From assembly GCA_907163375.1 (NCBI GenBank), contig CAJQUW010012510.1, positions 255,501-319,500 on the forward strand: 64,000 nucleotides of DNA. Reading direction: 5' to 3'. Both the position numbers and the translations under genes were made by a program. The DNA is from Prostheceraeus crozeri (taxonomy: Eukaryota > Platyhelminthes > Polycladida > Euryleptidae). Below, piece by piece: positions 10,847 through 22,844 of the stretch. Numbering within the stretch: the first letter of the stretch is position 1; each line of letters opens with the position of its first letter. The notes under the pieces are model-generated. The model did not search any database. It was not told the origin of the DNA and saw nothing but the letters and a program-made list of their open reading frames with translations.

Positions 10847-12215
10847 GTAGGCATTGTCGTGCCTGAGTTACAATCTCTTGGCTTCTTTTGTTAGGAACTC
10901 ATTGTTAAAAATGTCTGAAGTTTTTAGAAAGTTTCAGGTCGCTTCTGAAATACAAATTGAAAATATTATGAAACAACACGTCTGCGGAAGCGGTGGTGTT
11001 ACACCTTTCGTACACTTAAAAATATCATAAAATCCTGACTGCTTATTGGAAAAAGAACTGCATTTCTGATTTTTTATACATAGTCACGCTTGAGAATCAT
11101 ATGAACAATCAACGTTTTAATAGAAGGAATCGAAATATGCCAAACTTTGTCATCTATGTTTCTGCTTTCTGTAACTAGAATGATGTCTTTTTACAATCAT
11201 TTTGCAGCATTTTAAGTTACTTTATCTTGTAAACTCCCTCCTACAAATTAATTAATACAAACGACTAACATTTTAAGGTGCAAATTGTGAACATGATCCA
11301 TAAGTAAAAGAAATCTACTGACTTGTGACAGCGAGGAACCAAATCGTGTTATAGAACGTTTAATATTGATAAATGTGCAACGCTCGCCCATCGTGTGACC
11401 GATATTGCCAAATACTAAATTTGTCGATAAGTTTTATATCTTATGAATTCATGACTGTAATGTCTGCGTGTAGCTTGATATTCCACCAATTTCTTTATTG
11501 GTCCATGGAAAGTTCAACCAGAGAGGTTGCCTTCAATTTTATATTTTGATAACTCACCAAACCCCACAAAAATCACGGAACCAACTGAAAACCTAAGGTT
11601 TTTGCCTAGCCTGTGATGATATCAGTACAAGGCTTCTTGTAATCTTAATCATTTACATACTTGATGATGCAACATGAATCTCACATGGTAACGTGACGTA
11701 TAGTTCCGGGTAGATTGCCCGTCGTGGAATTCTGCCTGCTCTCAAATTGATATTCTACGCTTTTATGAGCGTCTATGTGTTCCCTTATACAAACAACAAT
11801 TCGAGATCGATTTGAATCGACGTAAATGGGTACAGATAATTGAAAATCTCAGAGGATCTCAATGACATGGATATCTGACCTTAAATGTCATTGTCGATGA
11901 TAGCGTTCGAAAGACTTGAAATAGTACACAAGCCGAGTGAAATTTCATATCAGTATTTTGCTTTCCAAATCAGGCTTCATTTTCTCTCGAATCTGGATGA
12001 ATCGATGTGCTACCATGAGGAGAAAACTTGCTATTTTATTAGCATGTATTGCTTGTCGAATTCGATGAAGTTATAAAGATATCGCTGCAATCATAAGGGC
12101 AATGTATGCATTGTATCATACTTGAGTGTCCTTCGATGAAAATGTGATGTTTCCAGTTTTTAACTGACGTTGGATTTATATCGTGAAAATCTTTACGATC
12201 TCTGAGGAAAGGGCA
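10847..12215. other. Intron sequence without recognised features
   Basis: AT-rich, no exon or repeat recognised; follows the donor at 10846. Confidence 0.45.
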
Positions 12216-12227
12216 CTCAAATTTCAT

Positions 12228-12452
12228 CAAACTCATTCCAAAAAAATGAAGTTTTTACGTCACTGCTCCCCATACTTGGGGCTTGGACGGTGCTGACATA
12301 GTCAGACTTATGGAGCGTTGTAGTACTTTTTGTTCGGATGCCCTTCCTGCCGACTTCCAATGACACCTTCGGGGCTCGACCTCTGGACCAAAAGATCGCT
12401 AGGCCAAGCACTTAACCTCTGTGCCACGGAGACCGACACAGATCGAGGATCT
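12228..12452 (-). mobile_element. SINE family 1 copy with probable target duplication
   Basis: Minus-strand copy whose tRNA-like head ends at about 12434, with an extra about 18 bp before the flank. CTCAAATTTCAT occurs at 12216-12227 and again at 12453-12464, a plausible 12-bp target-site duplication. The body is very similar to the copies at 8219 and 49896. Confidence 0.8.
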
Positions 12453-12464
12453 CTCAAATTTCAT

Positions 12465-14837
12465 ATTTCTCAAGCCGTTTAATAGCGATCCACCATAATT
12501 AGCTATTCGATGAACATGAACAGGGAACACCTGTGAACTGCGGAGTCAATCATGAAGTATTAGACAGTCGAGAATATGGATGTGCCATTGAATGAACGAG
12601 GAAAGTAAAGTTGAATTTTGAAAATTTTTCGGTCATGGAAGGAACTAATGGCGTCGGAAAGCATGGAAGATGCAAGTGAGAGTTTAAAGGGCATGAATAT
12701 GTTCGCTTCACGAGTGTGAGGAAATTTGATTTCCCGGATACTGCCGATTTTGGAATGATGCTGCTAAGGTCAATTCGTTCATCGATGCCGGAAAAGTTAT
12801 TTAAAGCCTTGAATAGAAGCAAATTCAATGGCGTTTCCTAAACCAATTGAACATTAATGGAGATAGTTTTGTTCCCTTTAAATCTGCCAATATTTGGTCG
12901 GAATTCAAGAATAGGAGAAGTTGTGTATTTAGGAAAATTTCTGTATCCCTGATATACTGAACTGCTCAACAAGCAACACAGAAATTAACGATTACATTGA
13001 ACGATTCAAGTAGTGAGATAGCGGTAACTGGTGGTCAATCTGATCTGTAAGAATAACAATACGGCTTGTCTACATGATTTCTATTAATATCTTAACTGCT
13101 TGACGTCAGCAAAGGAACTCTTGTTTGTCAAGTTAAGCGATTATGTTGATGAATTCAACGCATGACGACTTGTAAATGTCGATTGAGTGCTAATAGTCCT
13201 TATTAACTACATTCTGATGGGAGAAAATTATGACCATTAAATTGTGTTTTCAAGAATTTTCATGTGTTACGGACGAAATTGATTTATACACAAATCCCAA
13301 AACAAAAAGATTCCTCATCCACTTCTTGTATTGTCAAGTTAAATAGATTAAAGAGATACTGTACAAAAGTTAACAGGCACTGTTACAGACGAAAATAAAA
13401 ACATGTTTATGCAGGAGAAGTGTTCATTACATATTGGATATTTTGTCACAATTGATGGAGTAATGGAAAGGAAAATTCATTGATGTTTGCTGTGGACTAT
13501 TTTCTTATAGAAGAGATGGAATTGACGAAAGGATTGATTGCCGTCTGTTAAATATGACATAGACACAAGTTTTAGAGAATTTTATTTAGACACCAATCAT
13601 GATTCATTCGATGTGACAATCACCAGTGGCAAAATTAGCACTGAAATTATGAACATAGTCTCAAATTTCAAACTCAAATCTATTCTATGATAATCCAGCT
13701 GAATGCAGTGCATAATAGAAATATTGAACAACCTCATAGTTGCTAGAAAAGTAGGTTATTCAATACTTCTATTAAGCACTGCATAAAACGGATATACAGT
13801 GTAGTTGGATCATCAAAGAATATGAGAGATGAAGATTGTATTCATTATTGACTGTTCATTTGCTACTGATGATTGTCACAACAGCTGAAGCATGATTGGT
13901 ATCTAAATGCAATTCTCACAATGAAATCTCTTCGGCTTTACCTTTAAAGCGACAAGTTTATTGTAGAACACACAATTATTTCAGCAAAATCTAAAACGTA
14001 GATAAATAAGAAGGGGAGCGTCTTTGTAAAAACTGTATTATAATTTTCGTTCAAGTTTTGCGCACATAATTATTAATATTATCTGTTTATGGTTTTCTTC
14101 TCAATTTCGTTGTATTGAATTTAATATGCTACAATGAAGTTGCGACAGTCGTTCAAATAAAGGTGTATAGCAAATTTTCAAAGCATGCAAAACTCTCAAC
14201 CTTGCCCATGTGATAGTGAATCAATGTCACACGAAAATTATTTCTGAAACAAAAAGTGACGCATTCTCTGAAGCAAATAAATGTTTAGGCGACCTTCTCA
14301 ATATTATAATGTCAGGATTAACAACGCTTAAATCATTGCTTGTTTGAAGATGTTTTGATATTACCTTAGCGTCGATAGACAGCTTACTTTTTTGCAAAGA
14401 AGTCGAACTCAGCAATTGCCGCACTAAACACAGGTCTTAATGCTGATTATCATACGAGCATTCTGAATTATTGGGAAATGGGTAAAAACTACCACGTTAT
14501 AATTTCATGAGTTTGTCATCGCAAGCTAGATCTGTAGCGCATTATCGAATGCTGTTGATAAACTGAATGACTCTAATTCATAGTTGAAAGTTTTTCTTCT
14601 GTAAGAACAATCATGATGAACTTTCCATTATTTTTCAAATTTAGGTATGGCTATATTTTGCATTTAGATCGTCTGATGATGCGTCTGTGGAAGCTAGGAA
14701 AATACATTACCAGTTCGATAAAACTAAAGATAAGTTTATTCTGCTGATTGACTAATAATAGTTCTCCATTTAGAAGATTAATCAGTTAGCCGCTTACATC
14801 CCTGGTGAGAAAGCAGATGTGAAAATTGATCGAAAAA
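12465..14837. other. Intron sequence without recognised features
   Basis: AT-rich; the open frame at 12550-12828 (minus) and the other small frames have no recognisable motif. A short inverted repeat around a CAATACTTCTATTA word near 13720-13780 is too weak to call. Confidence 0.4.
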
Positions 14838-14841
14838 ATGC

Positions 14842-16499
14842 CACGGTGTTTTTTAGGGGTTATACCTCAAGTTTCATGCCCACTCTGGAAACCAAATGGA
14901 GGTTGTTCCACATGTCCTAGGAAATACTTCAAATGCAAATTGAAAATAATCTGTCGAGCCCTTTTCTTTCAGCAGCTGGTTTCCACTTTTTCGCTTTTTT
15001 GTATAATTGTCATAGCACACTTTCCTCGAAATTATATGACCTTGTCCATATCTCTGACATAAATAGTTGCTGAAATATCAAATATGTAGCTAGTTATTGA
15101 TGATCTTACAATGAAGGGAACCATATTTGACATTAGGATTCATTGTTCGATTGCTATGATCTCCGCTTTGGTTTAGTTTCGTGATAAATGCCGAAAAAAT
15201 CATATTGAAGATTTTTGTACTTCGCAAATGCTTGGATTAGGTCTTTTCAGCGAGCAGGCAAGTGAAGCAGTTCATCACAATTTCTCCATAACGTGGCAAA
15301 ATTTCAAAGTATCTTCGATGGACAATCCAGAATACGCTCTTAATACGCTCTTTAAAAAAAGCTCTTAAAATCTGTGTGCACTTACAACAGTCATCATATT
15401 TGACTCCTTTTCTTTATTCTTGAAGTGATTGTCCTATATGTGTGCGGTAGTTCATATGAGCAAATCGGCTTACTTTCATTTTAGTTTTGATTATTCGCTA
15501 TATTTGGTCATGATCTTGTTATTATTGCTATATAGACATGTTAATATTAAGGGAATTTTTTTCAACCGCGTTTTTTCAAGGGTGAGCGATTATCATGGAA
15601 ATATAAGCCATTCATTAGCTTTTAGCAGCACAACACAGTGACTATTCTGATAGGGTTCTAGCATTCAGTTTTGTCGATGAAATACAAGGCATAAAACAAC
15701 GCAAATTAAAAGTTTGAAAATGGAAAAGGTGTTAGAATGCTATCATCAAATTACTGTTTTCATCTAAACTTCCAATTGATTTTTTCATAGAGTAGATACG
15801 ATGCAAGCATTAATTGGCTTACAGAATTGATTAGGCATGCATGCAAAAAGAGTAAAAAGGCTTCAATGTCATCAGTATAGCTTGCCAGATAAAAATACAT
15901 TTATCTGATCTCTATAATCATATAAGCAACTGTATGCATTTCAGCAACTATTTAGAGTTTTGTCAGAGATATGGACAAGGTCATATAATTTCGAGGAAAG
16001 TGTGCTATGACAATTATACAAAAAAGCGAAAAGTGGAAACCAGCTGCTGAAAGAAAAGGGCTCGACAGATTATTTTCAATTTGCATTTAAAGTATTTCCT
16101 AGGACATGTGAAGCAATCTGCATTTGGTCTGTAGAGTGGGCACATCACTTCAAGGAAAATATATTAGAACAATTATGTGGAAAGCAAAAAAGTGCAAAAA
16201 AGCTGCTGAAAGAAAAGGGCTCGACAGACATTTTTCAAATTTACTTTTTTATGCTCCCTATGATATATTAAGCAATCTCCATTTAGTTTCTAGAGTGGGC
16301 ACATAATTTCAAGGAAAGTCTATTATAACATGAAAGCAAAAAAAGCAAAAAAGTGTAAAAAAGCTGCAGAAAGAAAAGGGCTCGATAGATTTTTTTCAAA
16401 TTTGTTTTTTCACACTTCCTAGGACATGTGGAACAACCTCCATTTGGTTTCCAGAGTGGGCATGAAACTTGAGGTGTAACCCCTAAAAAACACACCGTG
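14842..16499. mobile_element. Long-TIR non-autonomous DNA transposon with CACGGTG termini
   Basis: The left end at 14842 and the reverse complement of the right end at 16499 both begin CACGGTGT and share GTTTTTTAGGGGTTA, ACCTCAAGTTTCATGCCCAC and TCTGGAAACCAAATGGAGG. The duplicated 4 bp ATGC flanks the element (14838-14841 and 16500-16503). The left arm (about 14842-15088) is matched in inverted orientation by about 15938-16135, and the right side then continues with two more diverged copies of the subterminal unit. The interior (15089-15937) is AT-rich with no transposase. CAC-starting ends with a 4-bp duplication fit Chapaev/CMC-type elements best. Transib would predict a 5-bp duplication. 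The family assignment is tentative; the boundaries are strong. Confidence 0.85.
15938..16479. repeat. Three tandem subterminal units in the right arm of the transposon
   Basis: Units begin near 15960, 16142 and 16303. Each contains AAGGAAA, a GCTGC(T/A)GAAAGAAAAGGGCT block, a T-rich spacer, and CATTTGGTTTCCAGAGTGGG or a diverged form of it. The left arm has a single inverted unit (14870-15060). The first right-hand unit is closest to the left arm. Confidence 0.8.
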
Positions 16500-16503
16500 A
16501 TGC

Positions 16504-17215
16504 ATGGATAACATCTGGATAGTATTTCCATTTACATGTCAGGAATTGATGCCAAAATTCCAAAGGTTTTCTAAAAATGGTTATCACTTCTATTACTGAA
16601 TTGCATTCTTTTAAGTAGTAGAGACATTTAGAATATTTCTGGAAAGACAACATCACAATCCTATTGCTGAATAATTTGAAAGTACTGAAGCTCTTGAATC
16701 ATATTTAAGCAAATAATCTCACAAAAGCAATGACAATTGACTTTGCAAGTATCCGATGCTCGAGTCGGAAATTCGAGTAGATAGAATTTTCTTCCAAATG
16801 TAATTTTAACTGAATTTTATATTTTGTTGTCACATTATTTGAATAGCTCTTTTGCTTCACGAATTATTACTTATTTCAGTTCTTTTTTATATTGATATAC
16901 TTCAAACTTGTTATTAACTTAACAACATCTCCGATGTCAGAGACGTTTGAGGATGAATTCTATTGAAATTGTAAATGTAGAATTGCACAATAGCTGTACT
17001 TTCCTGAGACGCGGAATTTTAAGTATTAAATTGAGGTTTTCTTTCCTAGACAATATTATAATGAAATTAATTTAATCAAAATTTCGCAAAGCAAGTCACT
17101 CAGCAAATTTGTAATTGTTCTTTTATATTATCTTATCTAATTAGATTCCAAGGGACATCGGAGAATTGATATACAAATTCTATGCCTTTAATCTTCGCAA
17201 AGTCGCAGTGATAAA
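16504..17215. other. Intron sequence without recognised features
   Basis: AT-rich, no exon or repeat recognised. Confidence 0.4.
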
Positions 17216-17219
17216 TTTG

Positions 17220-17710
17220 CTGCAGAAGAACTGGGAAGCTGTGGCACGTCACAACGTCTCACTACTTCCTTGCTTGAAACTTTATCTGTCAACCTGACCT
17301 TTGCGATGTATCTCATCACTCTCCTGTCAGTACTTCTCAGAAGCTCAACCAGCTATGTGCTGCGTGGCCACGTTTCCACGCCATAGATGAGGACCGATCT
17401 TATACATATCTCTCACACATGAGCTCTACACTTCAATGGAATGCCTGTCGGTAAGAAGACCAGCCGATTCTTTTCACCTTCGTCCACGAAGCCATGTTGC
17501 GAGTCTTTCTGCTCCTTCTGCTCCTGCTTCCGAGTCCGCGACATCTGCGCGATAATGCAGTTCTTGGACCTCTTGCAGGGTGATCACATTCACTTTGAAT
17601 GAATCATCATCAGGCGAGCGGGAGACATCGGTGCAATCCGCATAGCGGAAGTTATTTACTCCTTGAAAGGTGGAACGATCGCAATCGGGAGCACTTTTCA
17701 TGGTACCACA
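17220..17710 (-). mobile_element. LINE fragment, same family as 37216-38262
   Basis: Read on the minus strand, 17450-17250 gives IPLKCRAHV, then IRSVLIYGVETW, and STDRRVMRYIAKVRLTDKVS. These correspond block for block to VPLKCRGHV, IRPVLLYGAESW and SFDRRMLRYMTGVSLSDRVD in the longer copy at 37355-37771. Upstream on the same strand (17700-17474), FQGVNNFRYADCTD resembles the end of a PHD-like finger, followed by RSPDDDSFKVNVITLQEVQE. Stops and frame changes make it dead. Confidence 0.75.
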
Positions 17711-19843
17711 ATTTGCAAAATACCCTCACCCGTCTACAGGGCCACATTTCAAACTTGCTGCGTTCTATATTCTTATCAGTTACCATGACTTCGGATTTCT
17801 TCCGTTAATCTTCAAACTACAACACTTTAAACCATCCTTTCGCATTGACAACAGGTTGCGTATTATAAATATAGTCTGGAGGTTGTGTTATCTGCTGAAA
17901 TTTGCACTTTCATGTGCGTGTAAATTTGAAATCCAGAACTCGATACTTGCCACTGCATGTATTTAAATTCGAATCCATAATATCTCGAATTGATTCATGT
18001 CCTGTGAATATGCGTCCAGTAAGGGTTTCTAAGTGCAGTATTTTCTCGAATACTAAACGTGCTCGAATACAACCTACTCCTACATGTAGCCGTAGTGGCA
18101 ACAAAGAACAACGAACAGCATTGTTTTGTTGTTTGTCGCAGTGTCATATTCATACGGTTACAATAAAATTAGATTTGTGATAACCCAAATAAGTAGTCTA
18201 AAAGGAAATGAAGGGCATTAAATAACAAAGGACTGAAATTCTATTTTCATTTAACCTGTCCTTCAATAGAGCTGGGACTAAAATTGCGAAAAAATCATGC
18301 CACCTAGGGGGTTTCCTCGAAAAAAAAAACAGTGCGCGTTAGCTGCATGCAGGGTTGAAATTGACGTGATTAGAAAGGCTGGCATGGATGTCATATTGTC
18401 AATATTTTATCTAAGCTATCAAAACATTTTGTGGTGTTAGTGGTGTCTTTTTGCTATATTTTCAGTTATTTCCTTTGATGATATTTTTCAGTTTACCCAA
18501 GAAATGGAGCCAAAGGTATGTCATAGTCCAACTCATTGGTAATTCTGGGTATAGAGGTTCACTAACTCGCATGGTAGAGTCACAATAATCAAATTTGCAT
18601 CTATTCTTCATTTATGGCTATTGAAAATATGATATCTATTATCCTGTGCTTTGTGTGAATCATCGGTGCTTAATACTGAAATGACACTGATTAAAGAAAT
18701 TGATTTTGAATAGTTTATATGAAGCTTCCAGCTCAGTTGCTTATCAGAGTTGAAGCGTATTTTCCTTTGTGAAAGTAGTTGAGAGTTCCCTCAACTTTTC
18801 GTGTCTGTCATTTAATTTTTGTGTTTTTAAATAAATGCACTTGACCATTTTAGAAGAATTAAGGACCGAATTACTCTTACAGATTGTAATATATCGATAA
18901 TGTCCTCTTTGACGTAGGGGCAAAGCTTGCGAACTTATCTTACGGCCATATTGTAGAGTTCAAATGTAAATGCTTTGGAAACCGAGAAGAATGTCATTAA
19001 CACCCCAGGTATCACAGCAAATCAGTCAACATAGCAAGAGCTTCACTGGTACGAGTAGTAGCAGCGCCATCCCACGAATTATGTGGTTCAATATATCAAC
19101 TTTTATGCTCCTACCGCTTCAAACTTGAATTTGCAACAGACTGTCCACCTTGGATTCATCTGAGTTATGTGAAGCGATTCAAATACATGTACGGTATGTC
19201 GCAATTAGAAGTGAAAATGTTCTTCTACGTTTCGACGCTGTCCGTCAGTCATCTGCCCTGATGATGTGATCTGCAGGATCGCGAAATGTTGGCTCGCTTT
19301 AATAAAATATTGTCTGTAATAATATATTTATAAATGTCGAAGAACATATTCACTTCTATTTATTATTCAACGTCTTACGGTGTTCTTAATGTCAAAGCTA
19401 GCATTGGCGTTGCTTTCATTTATGTCACATACGGGATGACATGAAATTTATTCAACTTGGCCAATGAAGCTGTAGATCAATTTGCATTTTTTATTTTCGA
19501 CAAGTGTCATAAGCTTATAAAACTGTGCGTACAGTTGTTATCTGTGAAAAGAATATGAAAATTGATCATTTGTCAGATCATGAGTTTCTTCACCTTTGTT
19601 ATTTAGGACCATCGACTTGCTTCTTCATCCCATTTCAACATTCCGGATGCAGTGTAAGAATTGATAGGCCTATGGCATCTACTGTAGTAGATGTCGAGTT
19701 TCTTGCTTATCTTTGATCGAGATTAGAAGCTAGTCATTATCTTGGTACAGCTGTGTGGATGCTATCCACAGAGATGAATTAACTTGCTTCTGACTGTGGG
19801 TTAGTCTAGAGCGGACATAATCCGATCCGAGCCATTCTGTCTA
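17711..19843. other. Intron sequence without recognised gene
   Basis: No exon recognised. The hammerhead-like hairpin at 19258-19286 is described separately. Overlapping small frames at 17900-18180 on both strands lack motifs. Confidence 0.4.
19258..19286 (+). other. Hammerhead-like core CTGATGA-stem II-GAAA
   Basis: An exact CTGATGA (19258-19264) is followed by one T, a 6-bp stem GTGATC/GATCGC (19266-19271 with 19277-19282, loop TGCAG) and GAAA (19283-19286), then TGTTGGC. This is the best copy of the motif family in the window. Stem III, stem I and the cleavage triplet are not established by eye. A weaker inverted partner (GACTGACGG..GTCGAAACG on the minus strand) lies about 10-50 bp to the left. 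Confidence 0.4.
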
Positions 19844-19946
19844 ATGGTAATAAGCGAAAGACACTGATAATGAGATATTCTTCTCCCTTCTACGTGATTG
19901 GCCAAGCACGCACAATGCATAAGTAACTCGTCTAGGGAGTACACTA
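19844..19946 (-). repeat. Dispersed repeat with GGCCAATCACG core, copy 1
   Basis: Reverse complement reads TGCATTGTGCGTGCTTGGCC, AATCACG and GGGAGAAGAATATCTC. The same order of words occurs at 38395-38480 on the plus strand (TGCATTGCGCGCGCTTGGCC, AATCACG, GGGAGACGAATATCTCC). Confidence 0.5.
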
Positions 19947-20266
19947 GCTTCAACTGTCACACCGAAGGCTAAACACATCTGTCAAGTGAATTTTTGTCTC
20001 TGATTCGTCAAATGGAAATATTCTTCACACCATTCCACTTCTCACGATCCAAATTTACTGATTGCGTCAATGTCCTGGTCTGTCAGAATTCAGACTTGAA
20101 TTTCATGACGTTCAATGGAAAATTGCTTTTCTTGCCGCTTGTTCTGGTCGTGACGATCATGATGTCATCACCAGATCCCAACACGCTGACAAGGCAATTT
20201 ATCTCCAGTAATTCTATCATTTGCAGCAGACGATCGTCCTTTGCGATTTTGAAATGAACAACATGC

Positions 20267-20439
20267 TTATAGACTGAATTTATCGGAAAATTTTGGCATT
20301 TGTATTTCAAGTCTATTGATGGGAATATTTGGGTCTCCTTCTTCTCTACAACTGCTCAGCGCTCTCTTCAATTGTCTCCTGAAGAGACCGTAAGCAACTG
20401 GATGACATGCCGGGCACAACGGTGAGACGATCGGGTTGA
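20267..20439 (-). CDS. Possible C-terminal exon of a rhodopsin-like GPCR (uncertain)
   Basis: On the minus strand a putative acceptor (TTTTGCAAGGCAG) precedes NPIVSPLCPACHPVAYGLFR, then RQLKRALSSCREEGD, and a stop after about 57 codons. HPVAYGLFRRQLKRAL resembles the end of transmembrane helix 7 and helix 8 of class A receptors (NPxxY followed by (F/L)xxxFRxAL), with His for the usual Asn. No other transmembrane segment is visible nearby on this strand, so it could be a last exon of an antisense gene, a pseudogene scrap, or chance. It lies within the predicted first FAM135-like intron. Confidence 0.25.
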
Positions 20440-20924
20440 CTGCCTTGCAAAATATATTTTGCAGTCTTTGTAGTTCATTTGTCCCAATGCTCACCTACTG
20501 AAACAATTGGACAGCAAAAGTCGAAGGACAAGAGAGTCAGTTCCTTCAACACTGACATGATGTTGCATGTGAGCAATTCACAATCCTGTTAATTGAGTTT
20601 AATTTTTGAATAACTTCAAATGCGCAAGCAGTGGTGAAATTTATTATTTTTACTTCGATTTCTTGTAAATATAAGCTTATATGTGTACAAGTATCCACTA
20701 GTATTAATGAGAAGTAATTTTGTTGATGAATTCAGCAATTTTTAGAAATGTATTCGTATCACAAAATATGCTCTGAAGCATTTACAAGGCTTCCACTGAA
20801 ACCTTGGAGAATACAGGTTTGCTTTCCCCTTACCTCTTCCATGCTCGGTCTAGTAATTACTAAATAAAATATCGTCCCCCTAAGATGATTGACTTTGAGT
20901 TCATACGGCCATTGATGTAGTAGT

Positions 20925-20985
20925 TGACTACTTGACCACTTGACCACTTGACCACACCTACTTGACCACTTGACCGTTTGATCTT
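20925..20985. repeat. Short tandem repeat of TTGACCACT (about 10 bp period)
   Basis: CTTGACCACTTGACCAC words repeat about six times with one interruption (CACACCTA). Simple local expansion. Confidence 0.8.
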
Positions 20986-21896
20986 CGTGGCTGAAATAGA
21001 ATTTCTTTTTTAAAATGCATGTTGACTGAAGCTGCTGAAACAAATTTCGTTTTCTCGAAAAGAAAAATTGGCTCCTATCTTTCTCGTGATAAAAAAAGCA
21101 GTGAATAAATGTAACTTTCACACCTTTATTCTCAAATGTTAGGTTATGGTCATTATTAGTTTAGTTTCGAGGTCTGAACTGCCCAGGGTCACACACAGGC
21201 CACTTTGAGAACTGCTAAACTATCATCAATGCATATGACATCACTCATGTGCTATCATGGTCATTGAGCTCATCGTCTACTGACCGCAGTGAACGTTGGA
21301 TGCTAGTCAAATAGTTATTTCGTCTATTGAACGCTGTGACACTTAATCTCTGAGCGCTTGACTAAAATGCATATTGGAAGTGCATTTCAGATTCAGATTT
21401 GGCTTAACTTTGTTTTGAACCCATCTCTCTCATAATGGACGAACACTGCGCCAGTACTTTGCAAGATACTGCCTTGACTTCTGAAGGTTTACTGACCATA
21501 GAGGTTGCCATTAGAATTGGAGCATTGGAAGCAGCCTGACCGTCGATTGTTGTCTTAATAATCCGGTCATATTACGAGGATTGACAGTATGATTTAATAG
21601 TTGGAGACGTTTCATTTGCCCTTATCAAAAGGTAATTTCGTGAAACATCACGGAAACCAGCTTTTATATATAAGCTCTGCCCACAATAGTGAAGCATGCA
21701 TGTGAATCAGCAAACACAAAGATATTTTGCGGACGTTGTTGAACACGACGGAAGAAGCTGAAATGAATAGGCAGCGTTGGAGGAACACAATCCGAAGTTG
21801 ACAAATGCCAACCCCTGGTTGAAGTTGGAATGTGAGTCGAAGAAACATATTATAATCATTTGAATTTCTGGTTTCGCTGAATAACTGTCAGTCGAT

Positions 21897-22073
21897 TGGT
21901 TTGTAACCAGTGGTGACACGAGAGAAAAGCACAAATATAAGGAATGTGACTTTGAATCTAGCGCATAAAGTCACTCTCATACGATGGTTTGTAACCAGTG
22001 GTGACACGAGAGAAAAACACAAATATAAGGAATGTGACTTTGAATCTAGCGCATAAAGTCACTCTCATACGAT
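21897..22073. repeat. 88-bp tandem duplication
   Basis: TGGTTTGTAACCAGTGGTGA at 21897 recurs at 21985 and the following about 70 bp (including GAATGTGACTTTGAATCTAG) are almost identical. Two units, period 88, at least one substitution (AAAGCAC/AAACAC). The ends read ACGATGG and ACGATGA. Confidence 0.9.
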
Positions 22074-22514
22074 GATGAAAGTCATCCCAGTAGCCATTTA
22101 TAATAGAATATAATGCTTACTAATTTGAATTATTAGCTAAAGTAGTCCTAATGAGGACTGATGGCGTTCTCCAATCCGCAAGTGTACTAAGGCAATGCCA
22201 CTGTAACCATTGGATTAATCAGTTCTTAAAAGAACTCAATGTAGCTTTCTCGTGGCAACGAATTAAAATTGATCAGCTTTGGCCCAATATCTGGTAAAAA
22301 TGGAAATCTTAAGACTTGTAATACTACTCATTCTTGCTGTTAATACACTAATACCATAGATTCCAAACACTGCCGTATACACGTTCAAAACAGACGTCTA
22401 ATATACTGTACCGACTACAGATGCTGATAGTGGAAATAGAATAAGACAATGGTCACCATAGGTTAAGGAAATTAAAAATGGATATTATAAAACAACAGGA
22501 AACCGATGAATAAA

Positions 22515-22735
22515 AATTGGAAAAGTGGAGGTAAAATATGGAAATACAACGATGCTACTACACCGATTACAAGTGAACTATATCTGACACTACACAAAGT
22601 GGATAATGGTAAGAGTGGATAAGTGGAAAGTGGATAATGGAGGTAAACAATAGAACTACAATGACACTCCACTACACCGAAAGCAATGAAACTATACACA
22701 CTATACCTAAGACTACACATGGAAAATACTATTTC
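22515..22735. repeat. Two diverged tandem copies of an ACTACACCGA-containing unit
   Basis: GTGGAGGTAAAATATGGAA.. and ATGGAGGTAAACAATAGAAC.. start units about 112 bp apart; both contain ACTACACCGA and a GAACTATA/GAAACTATA word and end in ACTACACA. The long minus-strand open frame across it is a by-product of the repeat. Confidence 0.5.
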
Positions 22736-22827
22736 TTCACTTGAATTTGTTATCGCCAGTTTCTTCATCCGCATAAAGTCACAGAAGATTGGTTTATCTT
22801 CAAATGCGACCGATCACAATTTTTGAC

Positions 22828-22844
22828 GGGCGGCGGCGGCGGCA
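22828..22844. repeat. CGG trinucleotide run
   Basis: GGGCGGCGGCGGCGGC, five units, isolated in AT-rich sequence. Confidence 0.8.

Noticed and set aside
20759-21121. 120-codon minus-strand frame with a WSS repeat
   Set aside because: The repetitive part is the TTGACCACT microsatellite; the remainder has no motif.
22472-22774. 100-codon minus-strand hydrophobic frame
   Set aside because: Produced by two tandem repeat units; no signal or membrane-protein family resemblance.
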